Source: a virus. Taken from it: a stretch of DNA of 60,524 bases. Location: positions 1 to 60,524 of IMG/VR virus record IMGVR_UViG_3300032156_000008; one strand, given 5' to 3'. This document shows, piece by piece, positions 46,675-55,417 of this stretch; the first letter of the stretch is position 1; the number at the start of each line of letters is the position of its first letter. The notes below the pieces were generated by a model. The model was not told where the DNA came from. It saw only the letters and a program-made list of their open reading frames with translations, and ran no database searches. Position numbers and translations under genes: made by a program.

Positions 46675-48240
46675 TCACGTCGCCGACTGCGTCGGCACTC
46701 CCCTCTGCTTGCTGTCGTCCATGTCCTCTCCACCCTGACGCCTCATCCACTCGCGGAATCTCGCGTCCGTGGAGAAGTCCGCCGTCAGACCATTGATGAC
46801 GATCGACTTGCCCCTACCGAGCATCCCACCACCCTGCGTCGTCGCTCTCCACTCAGATGAAAGCCAGTCCATCGTCCCCTCCCCAGCGCTCCGCACGGCC
46901 CCCTTGCCGGTCAGCCCAAGAAGGCCTGCCGACTCGAGCCCGTAGACACCCGCGAGGCCGAGACTGAGGCCCGCCCCGACGGGGCCGAGCATACCCAGTC
47001 CCCCGAGCCCCCCGAGGCCCCCCCCCCCGCCCGCGCCCCCCGCCCCGCCGATAACGCCCAGCCCCTTTAGGAGGACGTAGGCGGAGGCGAGCTTGGTCAC
47101 CCCGTCGGACGCGGCCGACGCGGAGTCGGCGAGGGGGCCGAGGACAGTGAGCTGCTGGTGAATAGCGGCGTTCGTCCTCTCCGCACCCGTCGCCGTCATG
47201 TCCTCGGCGTTGGCGAACCTCTCGGTCGCGCCCGCCGACGCCTCCAGCTTGGCGCCCGCCGTCGAGAGCTCCTCGCCGGTGAGTCCGAGGGACTTCATCA
47301 GGACGGAGTGCGCGTCGGCGGCGCCCAGCGTCGACGGCTTGAGGTCCTTCATCTTCTGATCGACCACGGCCTGCTGTGTCGTGTAGTGTCCGAGCTCCTG
47401 CTTCAGGCCGAAGATCTCGTTCTTGTAGGCCTTGCTCGAGACGAGGCCGGCGTCGACCCTCTCGTTCAGATCGCCCCACCTCTGCTTGACGCCGTCGATC
47501 TTCTCCTGAAGGGCGTCGTGCTCGTCGGTGAGCCCCTTCATCTCCTTGCCGGACTCTCCGCCCGCGTCGGCGACCTCCTTGAGGGCGGAGGTCATCAGCG
47601 ACATGGCCCTCTTGCCCGAAACCCCCCTCTCATTGAGGGCCATCAGGATGGTGATAGTGTCGTTTAGGGAGATACCCGTCGCCGCGAGCTGCGGCCCCAT
47701 CCGAGCCATCTGGCTGGAGAACATCGAGGCCGACAAGTCCGTCGTCTGGAACATGGTCGTCAGTCGATCCATGTACTGGGGCGAGTCCCTGACGTCGACG
47801 CCGAACTGCTTGAACGCCGGGGCCATCTGGTAGAGGAGGGTCGCCGCGTTCGTCTCGTTCGCGTCCCCGAACGCCTTGTACTTCTGGATGAGCGTCTCCA
47901 TGTCGTCGGCGTTGGTGACGTGCTCCTTACCGAGCTGCACCTCGAGGGCCGTGATGTCGGCCATCGAGTTGTGGACGTCCTGATACTTCTGCGCGAGCCC
48001 CTCCAGAGTGTCCCTCTGAATGCCCGTGATGAGCGCGGCCCTCTCGGCGGTGCCCGTCACGACGGCGTGCTCCTTCGCGAACTCCTGTATCCTGTCGTTC
48101 ACCCTGTCGATCTGTGCGATGATCGTGTCAGACGTGATAATAAAGCCCTGCTGCGCGGCGTCGAGCCCCTCGCCCGTCTCGTCCTGAGCGAAGATACTGT
48201 ATGCGACGCCGCCCATCGACCCGAAAATTCCTCCGAGCAT
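46675..48240 (-). CDS. Tape measure protein
   Basis: 521 residues from ATG 48240 with AAGGAGG upstream. Helical with a TMP-core-like region (AFKQFGVDVRDSPQYMDRLTTMF...MARMGPQLAATGISLNDTI...GVSGKRAMSLMTSALKEV), a coiled coil (YKNEIFGLKQELGHYTTQQAVVDQK), and a Gly-rich hydrophobic membrane-active segment (residues ~385-445). It follows the tail assembly chaperones. The short length predicts a short tail tube, roughly 75-80 nm at 1.5 angstrom per residue. Confidence 0.88.
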   Translation of the reverse strand: MLGGIFGSMGGVAYSIFAQDETGEGLDAAQQGFIITSDTIIAQIDRVNDRIQEFAKEHAVVTGTAERAALITGIQRDTLEGLAQKYQDVHNSMADITALEVQLGKEHVTNADDMETLIQKYKAFGDANETNAATLLYQMAPAFKQFGVDVRDSPQYMDRLTTMFQTTDLSASMFSSQMARMGPQLAATGISLNDTITILMALNERGVSGKRAMSLMTSALKEVADAGGESGKEMKGLTDEHDALQEKIDGVKQRWGDLNERVDAGLVSSKAYKNEIFGLKQELGHYTTQQAVVDQKMKDLKPSTLGAADAHSVLMKSLGLTGEELSTAGAKLEASAGATERFANAEDMTATGAERTNAAIHQQLTVLGPLADSASAASDGVTKLASAYVLLKGLGVIGGAGGAGGGGGLGGLGGLGMLGPVGAGLSLGLAGVYGLESAGLLGLTGKGAVRSAGEGTMDWLSSEWRATTQGGGMLGRGKSIVINGLTADFSTDARFREWMRRQGGEDMDDSKQRGVPTQSAT

Positions 48241-48363
48241 CTACGTTATCCTCCTTACGAGCACCGCCCCGCCCGTCCTCCACCACGACTCCCAGTAGGC
48301 ACGGATGTCCTCAGGGAGGCCCGCCCATGTTCGCGGGTCCAGCACCCCGAGGTCCCTGAGCAT
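48241..48363 (-). CDS. Tail assembly chaperone second frame (GT-type extension)
   Basis: MLRDLGVLDPRTWAGLPEDI and onward, 40 residues, overlapping the first chaperone gene in the +1 frame. The open frame extends upstream to at least 48400, so it may also be made by +1 (or -2) ribosomal slippage; UCC-UUU-CGG near 48402-48394 is a possible slip point. Two-frame chaperones just upstream of the tape measure are general in long-tailed phages. Confidence 0.5.
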   Translation of the reverse strand: MLRDLGVLDPRTWAGLPEDIRAYWESWWRTGGAVLVRRIT

Positions 48364-48886
48364 CAGGCCGTATTCCCTCCCCTCTCGGGTCGAGCCGAAA
48401 GGAGATAGCCCTGATCACCCTCTCCGCTCGCTGGCGGACGGAGCCCTCCTGCGACTCGAAGTATTGCAGCAGGACCTCGAGGAAGTCATTGGCCGCGAAC
48501 TTGTCGGGGTTCGCGAGCATCCACTCCTTGTTCAGTTCCTCGTCGACGGTGATGAGCTCGACGAGCTCGAACGCCGCCTCGGGGCGCCTCCTCGAGACCC
48601 ACTCGAGGAGCAGCTGCCCCGCCAGTCTCTCCTCCGTCTCGCTCATGCAGGAGCGAACGGCTATTCTGTCGCCACCCCGAAGGGTGATGTAGTCGGGGGC
48701 TGGCTCCTCGCGGACACGTCTCTCGAGGAGGGCGATGGCGCTGACCGCCTCTATCGCCTGTCTCCGTATGACCGCGTCTCGCCTGCGCCACTCAGTCGAT
48801 GACTCGTCCGCGTGACGGATGAACGCCGCCTTCTCGCTCGGCGTCATCACCCGCCCGAGCGCCCGAGCTGTCCCTCCTCCGGCCAT
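48311..48886 (-). CDS. Tail assembly chaperone (G-like)
   Basis: 191 residues, helical and charged (LLEWVSRRRPEAAFELVELI, LEVLLQYFESQEGSVRQRAERVI). Located between the major tail protein and the tape measure with an overlapping second frame, the conserved position of the lambda G/GT pair. Function by position. Confidence 0.65.
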   Translation of the reverse strand: MAGGGTARALGRVMTPSEKAAFIRHADESSTEWRRRDAVIRRQAIEAVSAIALLERRVREEPAPDYITLRGGDRIAVRSCMSETEERLAGQLLLEWVSRRRPEAAFELVELITVDEELNKEWMLANPDKFAANDFLEVLLQYFESQEGSVRQRAERVIRAISFRLDPRGEGIRPDAQGPRGAGPANMGGPP

Positions 48887-48897
48887 CGCTCGTCACC

Positions 48898-49683
48898 TCA
48901 CGGGGAGAGATCCGTCGTGTCCGAGACCGCCATGTCGGCGTCGGGGTCGAGGATGGTGAAGGCGATGTCCTCGTCGAGGAGCTTGTTGGCGTCCCCGGAC
49001 GCGAACAGCCCCTTCGAGATCCACGCGTGGTGGAAGAGGGCCATGATGAAGTCGCCCGTCACGGAGTCCTCCACGACGCACTCGAGGTCGTAGTACTTCG
49101 GCATCCCGACGGTGTACGACGTGCCCCCGACGATTGTGTTGAAGGACATCGTCCCATCGCCGTCGATGACGAGGCCGAGCGGGGTGAAGCTACTCACCGA
49201 CTTAAAGGTCCTCTTCCCGTCGAGGTTCTTCGTGGCGTCGGTGATGATCGGGACGTCGATGACCTCCGTCAGCTCCGCGTCGTTCACGTCCGTCCCGAAG
49301 GCGAGGATCTGCCCGGGGGTCGTGACGCCGTCGCCCGTGCCCTTCGCGAACTCGACGCGGAGGCGGGACGGGACGACGATGGGTTCTGAGTTGTCGATAA
49401 CCGTCCCCGCCGTGACCGCCCCCGCGGCGACGAGCTCGAGGTTAGCGCCCCCGGTCGGCGTGTTGTTTAGCATCCCGCCGATGAGGTTCGCGTTTCTCAA
49501 TATGCCCTTGGCCGTGACGACCATGGGTCCTATCTTGCCCGGTGCGGACAGATCGCTCCACGCGCCACCTCTGGCATGGGAGGCCGCACCCCTGCTGACG
49601 GGGATCTCGAAGATCGCGCTCGCGAGGAGCGTGTCGTCGACGAGGATTCTCCCCTGTTGCCCGGTGTAGTGTGAGACTACCAT
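48898..49683 (-). CDS. Major tail tube protein
   Basis: 261 residues from ATG 49683 with a strong AAGGAGG 8 bases upstream, consistent with high expression. Beta-rich sequence (GRILVDDTLLASAIFEIPVS, RTFKSVSSFTPLGLVIDGDGTMSF, YDLECVVEDSVTGDFIMALF). Position before the chaperone pair and tape measure identifies it as the tube subunit. No family motif is obvious. Confidence 0.7.
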   Translation of the reverse strand: MVVSHYTGQQGRILVDDTLLASAIFEIPVSRGAASHARGGAWSDLSAPGKIGPMVVTAKGILRNANLIGGMLNNTPTGGANLELVAAGAVTAGTVIDNSEPIVVPSRLRVEFAKGTGDGVTTPGQILAFGTDVNDAELTEVIDVPIITDATKNLDGKRTFKSVSSFTPLGLVIDGDGTMSFNTIVGGTSYTVGMPKYYDLECVVEDSVTGDFIMALFHHAWISKGLFASGDANKLLDEDIAFTILDPDADMAVSDTTDLSP

Positions 49684-49780
49684 AATAATTCCTCCTTGGC
49701 GCTCCAGCGAGCGCCGTCTGTGTGCTCGACATCCTGTGCCGGCCGGCTCACGGGGTGCCCCCCGATCATCGACGGCGGGG

Positions 49781-50788
49781 TCATAATCCACCCCAGAGAT
49801 AGGCATAATCGAAGACCATCTCCCCGGCGGTGTAGACACCGGGGTCGCTGATAACGAGGGACACCACGCGGTCCACGCCGTCCGCCACGAACGGAGAGTT
49901 AAGGAGGTGCCGAGTCGACGGCGCGCCCATGCTCAGGGGAGGGTCGGAGAAGGTAAAGGGGTCGACTGGCGCCGGGTCGGCCGGGTAGTCGATCGTGTAG
50001 GCGCCACTCCACTGAAGGATCGCCCACGCCCCCTTGATGTCCACTGCCCCTATTCCGTCTATGTATTGCACCCACTGGGCGCCGTCCCAGTAGTAACCGG
50101 ACTGAGACGGCCCGAAGCACGCCTCGACCTCCACGTAGTTGTCCGCGTCGATCGAGTCCACGCTCAGGGCGTAGGCCATGATGGTGTCGAGGCTGAAGTA
50201 GTGGTATGGGGGCGAGGCCTCGAACACATGCTCGACGAAGCTCTCCGTTAGGGCCGAGGCGGCCAGCGTGCCGAAGGTGTGGAGGAGCTCCCCCGTAGCG
50301 CCGTTGTATATCCCCACGGATATCGTCTGAGTGGGACTCCCGTGCTTGCGAAGGAAGAAGGAGGCACGCACGAAGGTGACGTCGGTGGCCGAGCCAACCG
50401 TCTCCCCCACTATCGAGTAGACCTTGCCGAGGGGGAACGCGGTCTTCTCCTCCCCGTCGATCGGGTATAAATACTCAGCCGACGGCATGAACCTCTCGGA
50501 GATCCTCGACGCGAGCGCGACCAGAGTGGACCCGCCCGGCAGGGTAAACAGGGGGAACGCCGTCTGGAGGGACAAGTCCTCGTGGGTGACGGTCTTGGAC
50601 CTCGACTGGACCCCGGGGCCGGCGTAGGACAGCCTCGACCAGACGCTCGCCCCGTCCCCGAACTTAAACTTCTTCGTGTCGGTCTCGTAGCCGATCTCGC
50701 CCTCCTTGAGGACGGGGTTCGCCGCGGCCCACGCCGCCGCGCTCCCCCGCCTCTGAAGCATCTTGGCTATGATTATCTCTTCCGTCAT
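49781..50788 (-). CDS. Fibre-like virion protein with GYETDTKKFKFGDG motif
   Basis: 335 residues from ATG 50788. The N-terminus KMLQRRGSAAAW...LKEGEIGYETDTKKFKFGDG is the common phage fibre/appendage attachment motif, also seen at the start of the collagen-like fibre. The rest is beta-rich (SVGIYNGATGELLHTFGTLA). Possibly a neck or tail appendage. ATGA-coupled to the upstream gene. Confidence 0.6.
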   Translation of the reverse strand: MTEEIIIAKMLQRRGSAAAWAAANPVLKEGEIGYETDTKKFKFGDGASVWSRLSYAGPGVQSRSKTVTHEDLSLQTAFPLFTLPGGSTLVALASRISERFMPSAEYLYPIDGEEKTAFPLGKVYSIVGETVGSATDVTFVRASFFLRKHGSPTQTISVGIYNGATGELLHTFGTLAASALTESFVEHVFEASPPYHYFSLDTIMAYALSVDSIDADNYVEVEACFGPSQSGYYWDGAQWVQYIDGIGAVDIKGAWAILQWSGAYTIDYPADPAPVDPFTFSDPPLSMGAPSTRHLLNSPFVADGVDRVVSLVISDPGVYTAGEMVFDYAYLWGGL

Positions 50789-51303
50789 GGACTCCCTCCG
50801 TCGTAGACCTCTCCCACGAGGGCCTCGGCCTCGATCTCGACCTGCGGGCCGCCCTCCCTGTGGTAGCGGAAGACGAAGTGGAGGGAGTAGTGCCATATCT
50901 GCGTGGCCTCCTCGGGGACTAGTCCGCCCCCGACTCTCTCCCACCCGTGCGTCTCGGCGACGTAGTCCGTCGGGTTGAGCAGGATCTCCTTGATCTTCTG
51001 CGCGATCGCGTCGGCGTCCTCTGGTAGGTTCGGCGGTGCGGAGTCGCCCCACGACACCCACACGTCGATCTGCACCGACGGCATACTCTCCCAGACTATC
51101 GCGTGGGGGACAGACCACGAAGCGACCCCGCCGGGGAACGGATCGTCCCTCTCCCCTGACTCCTTCACCGTCACCGACGGGACCTTTATCGGGGCGATTC
51201 GACTGAACCTGAATATGCGCGACTCGTCTCCTCTCAGCATGGCCACGAGGGCGTCGCTGGCCCTCAGCTTGGCTATGATGCCGTCGTATATGCTCGGCTT
51301 CAT
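50785..51303 (-). CDS. Minor tail / tail completion-like protein
   Basis: 172 residues. Helical start (IYDGIIAKLRASDALVAMLRGDESRIF), then beta strands including SVQIDVWVSWGDS and IWHYSLHFVFRYHRE, the layout of phage tail-completion (gpU/gp17-like) proteins. It lies after the HK97-gp10-like gene, which fits. Assigned by position and pattern. Confidence 0.55.
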   Translation of the reverse strand: MKPSIYDGIIAKLRASDALVAMLRGDESRIFRFSRIAPIKVPSVTVKESGERDDPFPGGVASWSVPHAIVWESMPSVQIDVWVSWGDSAPPNLPEDADAIAQKIKEILLNPTDYVAETHGWERVGGGLVPEEATQIWHYSLHFVFRYHREGGPQVEIEAEALVGEVYDGGSP

Positions 51304-51304
51304 C

Positions 51305-51832
51305 CTACCCTGACCTCGTAATGACCTCGCCGATCGCCTCTCTGAGGGGCATCTCGATGAGGTCCACTATCTCGTCGTGCGAGTCGAGGATCGCGTCGAG
51401 GACGAACGGGCGGGCGGGCACGACCCTGACGGTGCCACCCCCGTATTTCGCGATCGCCGACTCCGTCGACGATGTGTAGGCGACCGTGTGGCCCTCGTGG
51501 ACCGGGCGGGCGTAGTCGAGATCAGACCCGATCACGCCCTCGACCCACCGCGAGCCGACGCTCACCCTGCTCGTAACACTGCTCCTGAGGTCGCCGATGT
51601 CGAAGGGCGCCCCGCTCCTCAGGTTGCCCTGACGGTCGACCTTCGTCGGAAAGACCATCCAGTCGTAGGGGGACCTGCCGGGGGTGCAGTAGTCCTTCGC
51701 GACGCCCTCGACGTAGTGGGTGGCGTCCGTGACGCCCCTCTTGATGGCGTTTTTGCTGCCCTGCTTGAGCACGCCGAACTTCGCCACGAGCTCCCCCGGA
51801 GTCATCAGACTGCCGCGCGGCGCCCTCGCCAT
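51305..51832 (-). CDS. HK97 gp10-like neck/tail protein
   Basis: 175 residues. Helical N-terminus (FGVLKQGSKNAIKRGVTDATHYVEGVAK), then GDLRSSVTSRV, GVIGSDLDYARPVHEGH and VVPARPFVLDAIL, the ordered hallmarks of the HK97 gp10 family that connects tube and head. Good pattern match. Confidence 0.75.
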   Translation of the reverse strand: MARAPRGSLMTPGELVAKFGVLKQGSKNAIKRGVTDATHYVEGVAKDYCTPGRSPYDWMVFPTKVDRQGNLRSGAPFDIGDLRSSVTSRVSVGSRWVEGVIGSDLDYARPVHEGHTVAYTSSTESAIAKYGGGTVRVVPARPFVLDAILDSHDEIVDLIEMPLREAIGEVITRSG

Positions 51833-51833
51833 C

Positions 51834-52151
51834 TCAGATCAGCCCCTGCCTGAGCGCCTCGACGATGTCGTAGGCGCGCCCGCCCGCGACAAGGAAGACT
51901 ATGAGGAAGAGCAGGAGATCCTGATAGTGGGTGAATACCCAGTCTTTCAGAGTCCTGTTGGTCTTCTCCTTCTCGATCTCGGCCTCGACCGCGGCGTGGG
52001 CCGCCACGTCTGAGAGCTCCTTCTTGTGTAGCTCATCCTTCAGCCCATCGATAGAGGTCTGCACACTCGCGCAGAACGTCTGAATCTCTCCCCTCACTAC
52101 CTCCATCCTGTGATCGCATTGATCTGACGATACTGCTGCGTCTCCGTTCAT
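51834..52151 (-). CDS. Coiled-coil plus C-terminal membrane helix protein (XhlA-like)
   Basis: 105 residues: a coiled coil (MEVVRGEIQTFCASVQTSID, ELSDVAAHAAVEAEIEKEKTN) followed by one membrane helix (YQDLLLFLIVFLVAGGRAYDIV). This layout matches XhlA-type haemolysin/holin helpers. Located among neck genes, ATGA-coupled upstream. A lysis or virion-membrane role is possible. Confidence 0.55.
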   Translation of the reverse strand: MNGDAAVSSDQCDHRMEVVRGEIQTFCASVQTSIDGLKDELHKKELSDVAAHAAVEAEIEKEKTNRTLKDWVFTHYQDLLLFLIVFLVAGGRAYDIVEALRQGLI

Positions 52152-52696
52152 AACATCGGGACCTCCTCAAGGGTGGCCTCGTAGTGGTTAATGCCGTGCA
52201 GAAAGTGCGCGGCGTAGAGGCCCGTGATGCGGAACGTCTTGGCGAACCCGATGGTCGCCGACGTTATCCTGTGCTCCGTCGGGGTGATCGTCACCGTCGG
52301 CGGCACAATAACCTTAGTGTCGAGGTCCTGAAACTGCCCGGGGCCGATCAGCGCGATCGGCTTCCGAGTCGTGTAGAACCGGCACGGGACGTCGATCTGG
52401 TCGTCCCCCCAGTAGTAGTCGGGCGTGCCTCCCTGCGTCTCGAAGGCCGAGACGGTGTCGGAGATGGCCGAGGCGGTCTCATTCGTGATCGTCTCGGACT
52501 CCATAAAGATACCCTCCACGTCGCGCAGGACTAGTCCGCCCGTCAGCAGCCTGTCGACTATACCCACGGCCTCGGAGGTGCCGCCCTCGATGGCGTCGTC
52601 TATCGCGAACACCCCGCCCGTCAGACCGGAGTAGTCGATGCGGACCTTCCGGACTCTGGCTTGTATGGTGCACCTGTGGGTGAGGGCGAAGAGCAC
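52148..52696 (-). CDS. Head-closure-like protein
   Basis: 182 residues from GTG 52696. Beta-rich (CTIQARVRKVRIDYSG, DVPCRFYTTRKPIALIGPGQFQD, HRITSATIGFAKTFRITGLY). Size and position between the adaptor and gp10-like genes suggest a head-closure/stopper protein. No diagnostic motif. Confidence 0.5.
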   Translation of the reverse strand: MLFALTHRCTIQARVRKVRIDYSGLTGGVFAIDDAIEGGTSEAVGIVDRLLTGGLVLRDVEGIFMESETITNETASAISDTVSAFETQGGTPDYYWGDDQIDVPCRFYTTRKPIALIGPGQFQDLDTKVIVPPTVTITPTEHRITSATIGFAKTFRITGLYAAHFLHGINHYEATLEEVPML

Positions 52697-52700
52697 GGTC

Positions 52701-53189
52701 TCACGTCCCGTTCACGATCTTGATCGCCGAGTAGTCACCCTCGTAGAGGTCCTCGACCGCGAGCTTGTCGATGTGCACGTATGCAGAGGAGACGAAGTTC
52801 AGCTCCTCCCCGTAGGCGATCGGGACGACGAATGTATACGTCCCCCCCGCGACGAGCGCGACGCCCGCGTTTAGCTGCTCCACGGAGTCGTTATTCCCTC
52901 CGCCGTATCTCGTCACAGAGAGCACGACACTCCTGTTGGCCGACCAGAGCACCCCGAGATACATGAACGGCTGACCGACCCCGGACGGCAGACTCAGATT
53001 GGAGCTCAGAATGAGCGCGTTCGGAGCCGCCGTCGTGTTCACGGTGAGGTTCTGGACTAGTCTCCCGTTGAGCTGGGACGGGGAGACCCCGCCGACGCCG
53101 AGTATCGGCTTGGTCGGCGCGGTGCACCCCGCCGCCAGCAGCATCGCCGCGACGGCCACGGCGAGGAGGGAGAGGGTGATCGCCCTCAT
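52701..53189 (-). CDS. Putative lipoprotein, sequon-rich
   Basis: 162 residues from ATG 53189. Signal peptide with lipobox LLAAGC at the end of a hydrophobic core (ITLSLLAVAVAAMLLAAGC). The mature part has NLT, NTT, NLS, NRS, NDS and NGT sequons, suggesting N-glycosylation. Beta-sandwich-like. Encoded inside the virion gene block, so it may be a surface-exposed receptor or exclusion factor. Confidence 0.6.
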   Translation of the reverse strand: MRAITLSLLAVAVAAMLLAAGCTAPTKPILGVGGVSPSQLNGRLVQNLTVNTTAAPNALILSSNLSLPSGVGQPFMYLGVLWSANRSVVLSVTRYGGGNNDSVEQLNAGVALVAGGTYTFVVPIAYGEELNFVSSAYVHIDKLAVEDLYEGDYSAIKIVNGT

Positions 53190-53950
53190 GGCAGTCTCAC
53201 CCAGCTCATGACCGACCGCCCGTCTGGATCGGACACGACCGCCCATATGCCGTCGCCGAGGGCGTCGACCTTGCCGCACACCTTGACCTTCGTCGACCCT
53301 GTGGCCGCGTAGATCCAGTCGAAGTGCAGCGTCCGGTTGCCCGCCGCGTGGAACGTCGTGCCGGCTCTCTCCGAGTTCGTCACGGCCGAGGTGCCCGAGC
53401 CCGTGCACAGAATGTAGGACGACTGCGTCGCGGTGGACGTGACGGTGATGATCTCACGGATGTCGGCGCTGATCAGGTAGTAGCCCGCGCTCGGGACCGT
53501 GACGTTGAGCGCCTGCGTGGTGCCGACCGCCGCGATCTCCGAGAACGCCGCCGTCAGGTTGTAGTATGCATCCCGGTAGGCGGTGCTGTTCGTGTAGACT
53601 GCCGTCCCGTTCCCCGAGAGGGCCGTGACGTTGAGCGCCCCCGCGTCGATCGCCAGACTAGCGTTCTTGTCCGCGGCGTCGAGCGCCTTCGAGATGTTGA
53701 CGCTATTAGCGTCGGTGCTCTTCGTCAGGTTGGCGATGAGGTCCTCCACGAGGAACGCCCTGCGGGTGACGTTGTTCGCCATGTCGACCCAGTTGAGGGC
53801 CGTGATCTTCGTGATCGCGGGGTCGTTCCACGCCGAGCCATAGGGCGCCGGCTGGGCCGTCGGCTGCGACGGCAGGACAAGTCCCGCGAGGGACACGACC
53901 AGCGCCACGACGGCGACGACCGCCATCATCTTCTGCATGAATGGGGTCAT
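53186..53950 (-). CDS. Sequon-rich protein with N-terminal membrane anchor
   Basis: 254 residues. N-terminal hydrophobic helix (VVAVVALVVSLAGLVL), a helical stalk (FLVEDLIANLTKSTDANSVN...KALDAADKNASL) and a beta-rich head. About ten N-x-S/T sequons occur in its first 200 residues, a density typical of archaeal surface glycoproteins. ATGA overlaps on both sides. Function unknown; its location favours a virion spike or fibre. Confidence 0.6.
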   Translation of the reverse strand: MTPFMQKMMAVVAVVALVVSLAGLVLPSQPTAQPAPYGSAWNDPAITKITALNWVDMANNVTRRAFLVEDLIANLTKSTDANSVNISKALDAADKNASLAIDAGALNVTALSGNGTAVYTNSTAYRDAYYNLTAAFSEIAAVGTTQALNVTVPSAGYYLISADIREIITVTSTATQSSYILCTGSGTSAVTNSERAGTTFHAAGNRTLHFDWIYAATGSTKVKVCGKVDALGDGIWAVVSDPDGRSVMSWVRLP

Positions 53951-54540
53951 GGGATCGCCACCCAGTAGATAGTCTGCGAGGTCCCCGCCTCACCGAGGTT
54001 GGTCTTGATCGCCACGGTGAACGTCGTGGACGCGATCGACGAGACCGTGACGATCTCGCCGGCCACTGTGCCGCTGACGACCACGGCGGTGGGGGCCGCC
54101 GAGAATCCGTGGGTGATCGTGCTTCCATCCGTTCTGGACGCCGTCGCCCCGTATCGGGGGATGGCCGCCGAGCCACTGCCCGACCCGACCGACAGCTCCC
54201 CGACCGTCGTGTAGACCTTCCACCCGTCGGGGCCGTAGACTGCGGCTCCGTAGGCGGGGATCGTGAACGACGGGGTGATGCGATAGCCGTCCACCGTCAG
54301 GTAGACCCCCGTGACGGCGGTGCCAGACGTGTTCGCGAGAAACACCGCCTCCACCCTCCCGGGCGCCACCGTGGGCGCCGTGTAGAGGGCGGCCGCCGTG
54401 CCGGCGAGCTGACCCTGCGCGAGGGTCTTGACGTCGCGCTGGTCGAAGGGGGACTTCTCGGAGCCCATGATCGAGTAGTCGATCACGGACGCCGTGCCCG
54501 CCACCCCGGCGACCACGCTCTTCTTGCTGATTGTGATCAT
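53947..54540 (-). CDS. Beta-rich virion protein
   Basis: 197 residues, starts MITISKKSVVAGVAGTASVI. Beta sandwich-like pattern with Gly/Thr/Ser-rich strands, and a C-terminal half resembling fibre-tip repeats (GFSAAPTAVVVSGTVAGEIV, TVSSIASTTFTVAIKTN). Lies after the head-tail adaptor. Possibly an appendage protein. No family recognised. Confidence 0.5.
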   Translation of the reverse strand: MITISKKSVVAGVAGTASVIDYSIMGSEKSPFDQRDVKTLAQGQLAGTAAALYTAPTVAPGRVEAVFLANTSGTAVTGVYLTVDGYRITPSFTIPAYGAAVYGPDGWKVYTTVGELSVGSGSGSAAIPRYGATASRTDGSTITHGFSAAPTAVVVSGTVAGEIVTVSSIASTTFTVAIKTNLGEAGTSQTIYWVAIP

Positions 54541-54557
54541 CTCTCCTTAACCTCCCA

Positions 54558-55085
54558 CTAGGGGTACAGGGGATTCGGCCCCTGCCCGGCCGGCCTCTTG
54601 TTGCTGGGGTCCGGCATCTTCATGTTGTTGTCGTCGAAGTCCATGAGGGGCAGCCTCTGGTTGCTCGGGTGAAGCGCCCTCGCCGTCTGCGAGTCCGCCG
54701 CCACGACGCCCGAGGACGCCACGACTGCGCGACTTCCCTTGAGGGTGATCAGCGCCTTGTACTGCGACAAGAAGTTGGTCATGACCTCGCCCGTCTCGTC
54801 GTCCACCTTCTTCTGGTAGGACAGGTCGCCGATGCGACCCGAGACGAGATCGTTGGCCCCCTCGAACGCCATGTAGAGGAAGTGGCAGACGAGAAACTCT
54901 GTCGCCTGATCGCTCTCTCCCCCGCCGAGGCCGGGGTTCTCTCTCGCGAACCTCTCCTCGGCCCTCGCGAGGGCGCGATCAAACATCGACTGCGTGTACG
55001 TCATAGACGTGGCGTCCTTCGTGGTGCCGAGACTGAACGGGCTGTCCCCGTCGATCATATCGGTCGTGACCGTCAAGCGCCTCAC
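54558..55085 (-). CDS. Head-tail adaptor-like protein
   Basis: 175 residues from GTG 55085 (GTGA overlap). Helical bundle in the middle (YTQSMFDRALARAEERFARE, ATEFLVCHFLYMAFEGANDLV), the style of gp6/gp15-type adaptors, and an unstructured Pro/Asn-rich tail. Two genes after the major capsid protein, which fits. Assigned by position and fold pattern. Confidence 0.55.
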   Translation of the reverse strand: MRRLTVTTDMIDGDSPFSLGTTKDATSMTYTQSMFDRALARAEERFARENPGLGGGESDQATEFLVCHFLYMAFEGANDLVSGRIGDLSYQKKVDDETGEVMTNFLSQYKALITLKGSRAVVASSGVVAADSQTARALHPSNQRLPLMDFDDNNMKMPDPSNKRPAGQGPNPLYP

Positions 55086-55417
55086 CTCTTTGGCTTCTTG
55101 GAGACGAACTGACCGCCCGAGCCCCTCGGCTTGGCCTTGGGTCTCTCCTCGGGCGGCTCCGCCGCCGGCTCCTCCGCGGGGGGCTCCTTCGTCACCTTCG
55201 CCGCCACCCGCTCAGGCGGGGGCGTCGGCTTAGGCTCCTCGGGGAGCAGCTCGATGCTCCTCAGGCCGAGCAGATACTCCACCCTGCTCGTCGGGACCTC
55301 GACGATCATGCCCTTCTCGTTGGCACGATTGCCGTGGACCGACGTCTCGGTGGGTGGGTACCCGTCGACCACGAAGAATTTGCGGGCTCGCACCCGCGTC
55401 ATTGGGAATTCGTTCAT
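55082..55417 (-). CDS. 111-residue head protein with disordered tail
   Basis: A small beta domain (RARKFFVVDGYPPTETSVHG, IVEVPTSRVEYLLGLRSIELL) followed by about 50 residues rich in Pro/Glu/Lys ending GGQFVSKKPKR. The GSGGQFVSKK end resembles the Gly-rich tag ends of other head proteins here. Likely a capsid accessory. Unknown. Confidence 0.55.
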   Translation of the reverse strand: MNEFPMTRVRARKFFVVDGYPPTETSVHGNRANEKGMIVEVPTSRVEYLLGLRSIELLPEEPKPTPPPERVAAKVTKEPPAEEPAAEPPEERPKAKPRGSGGQFVSKKPKR

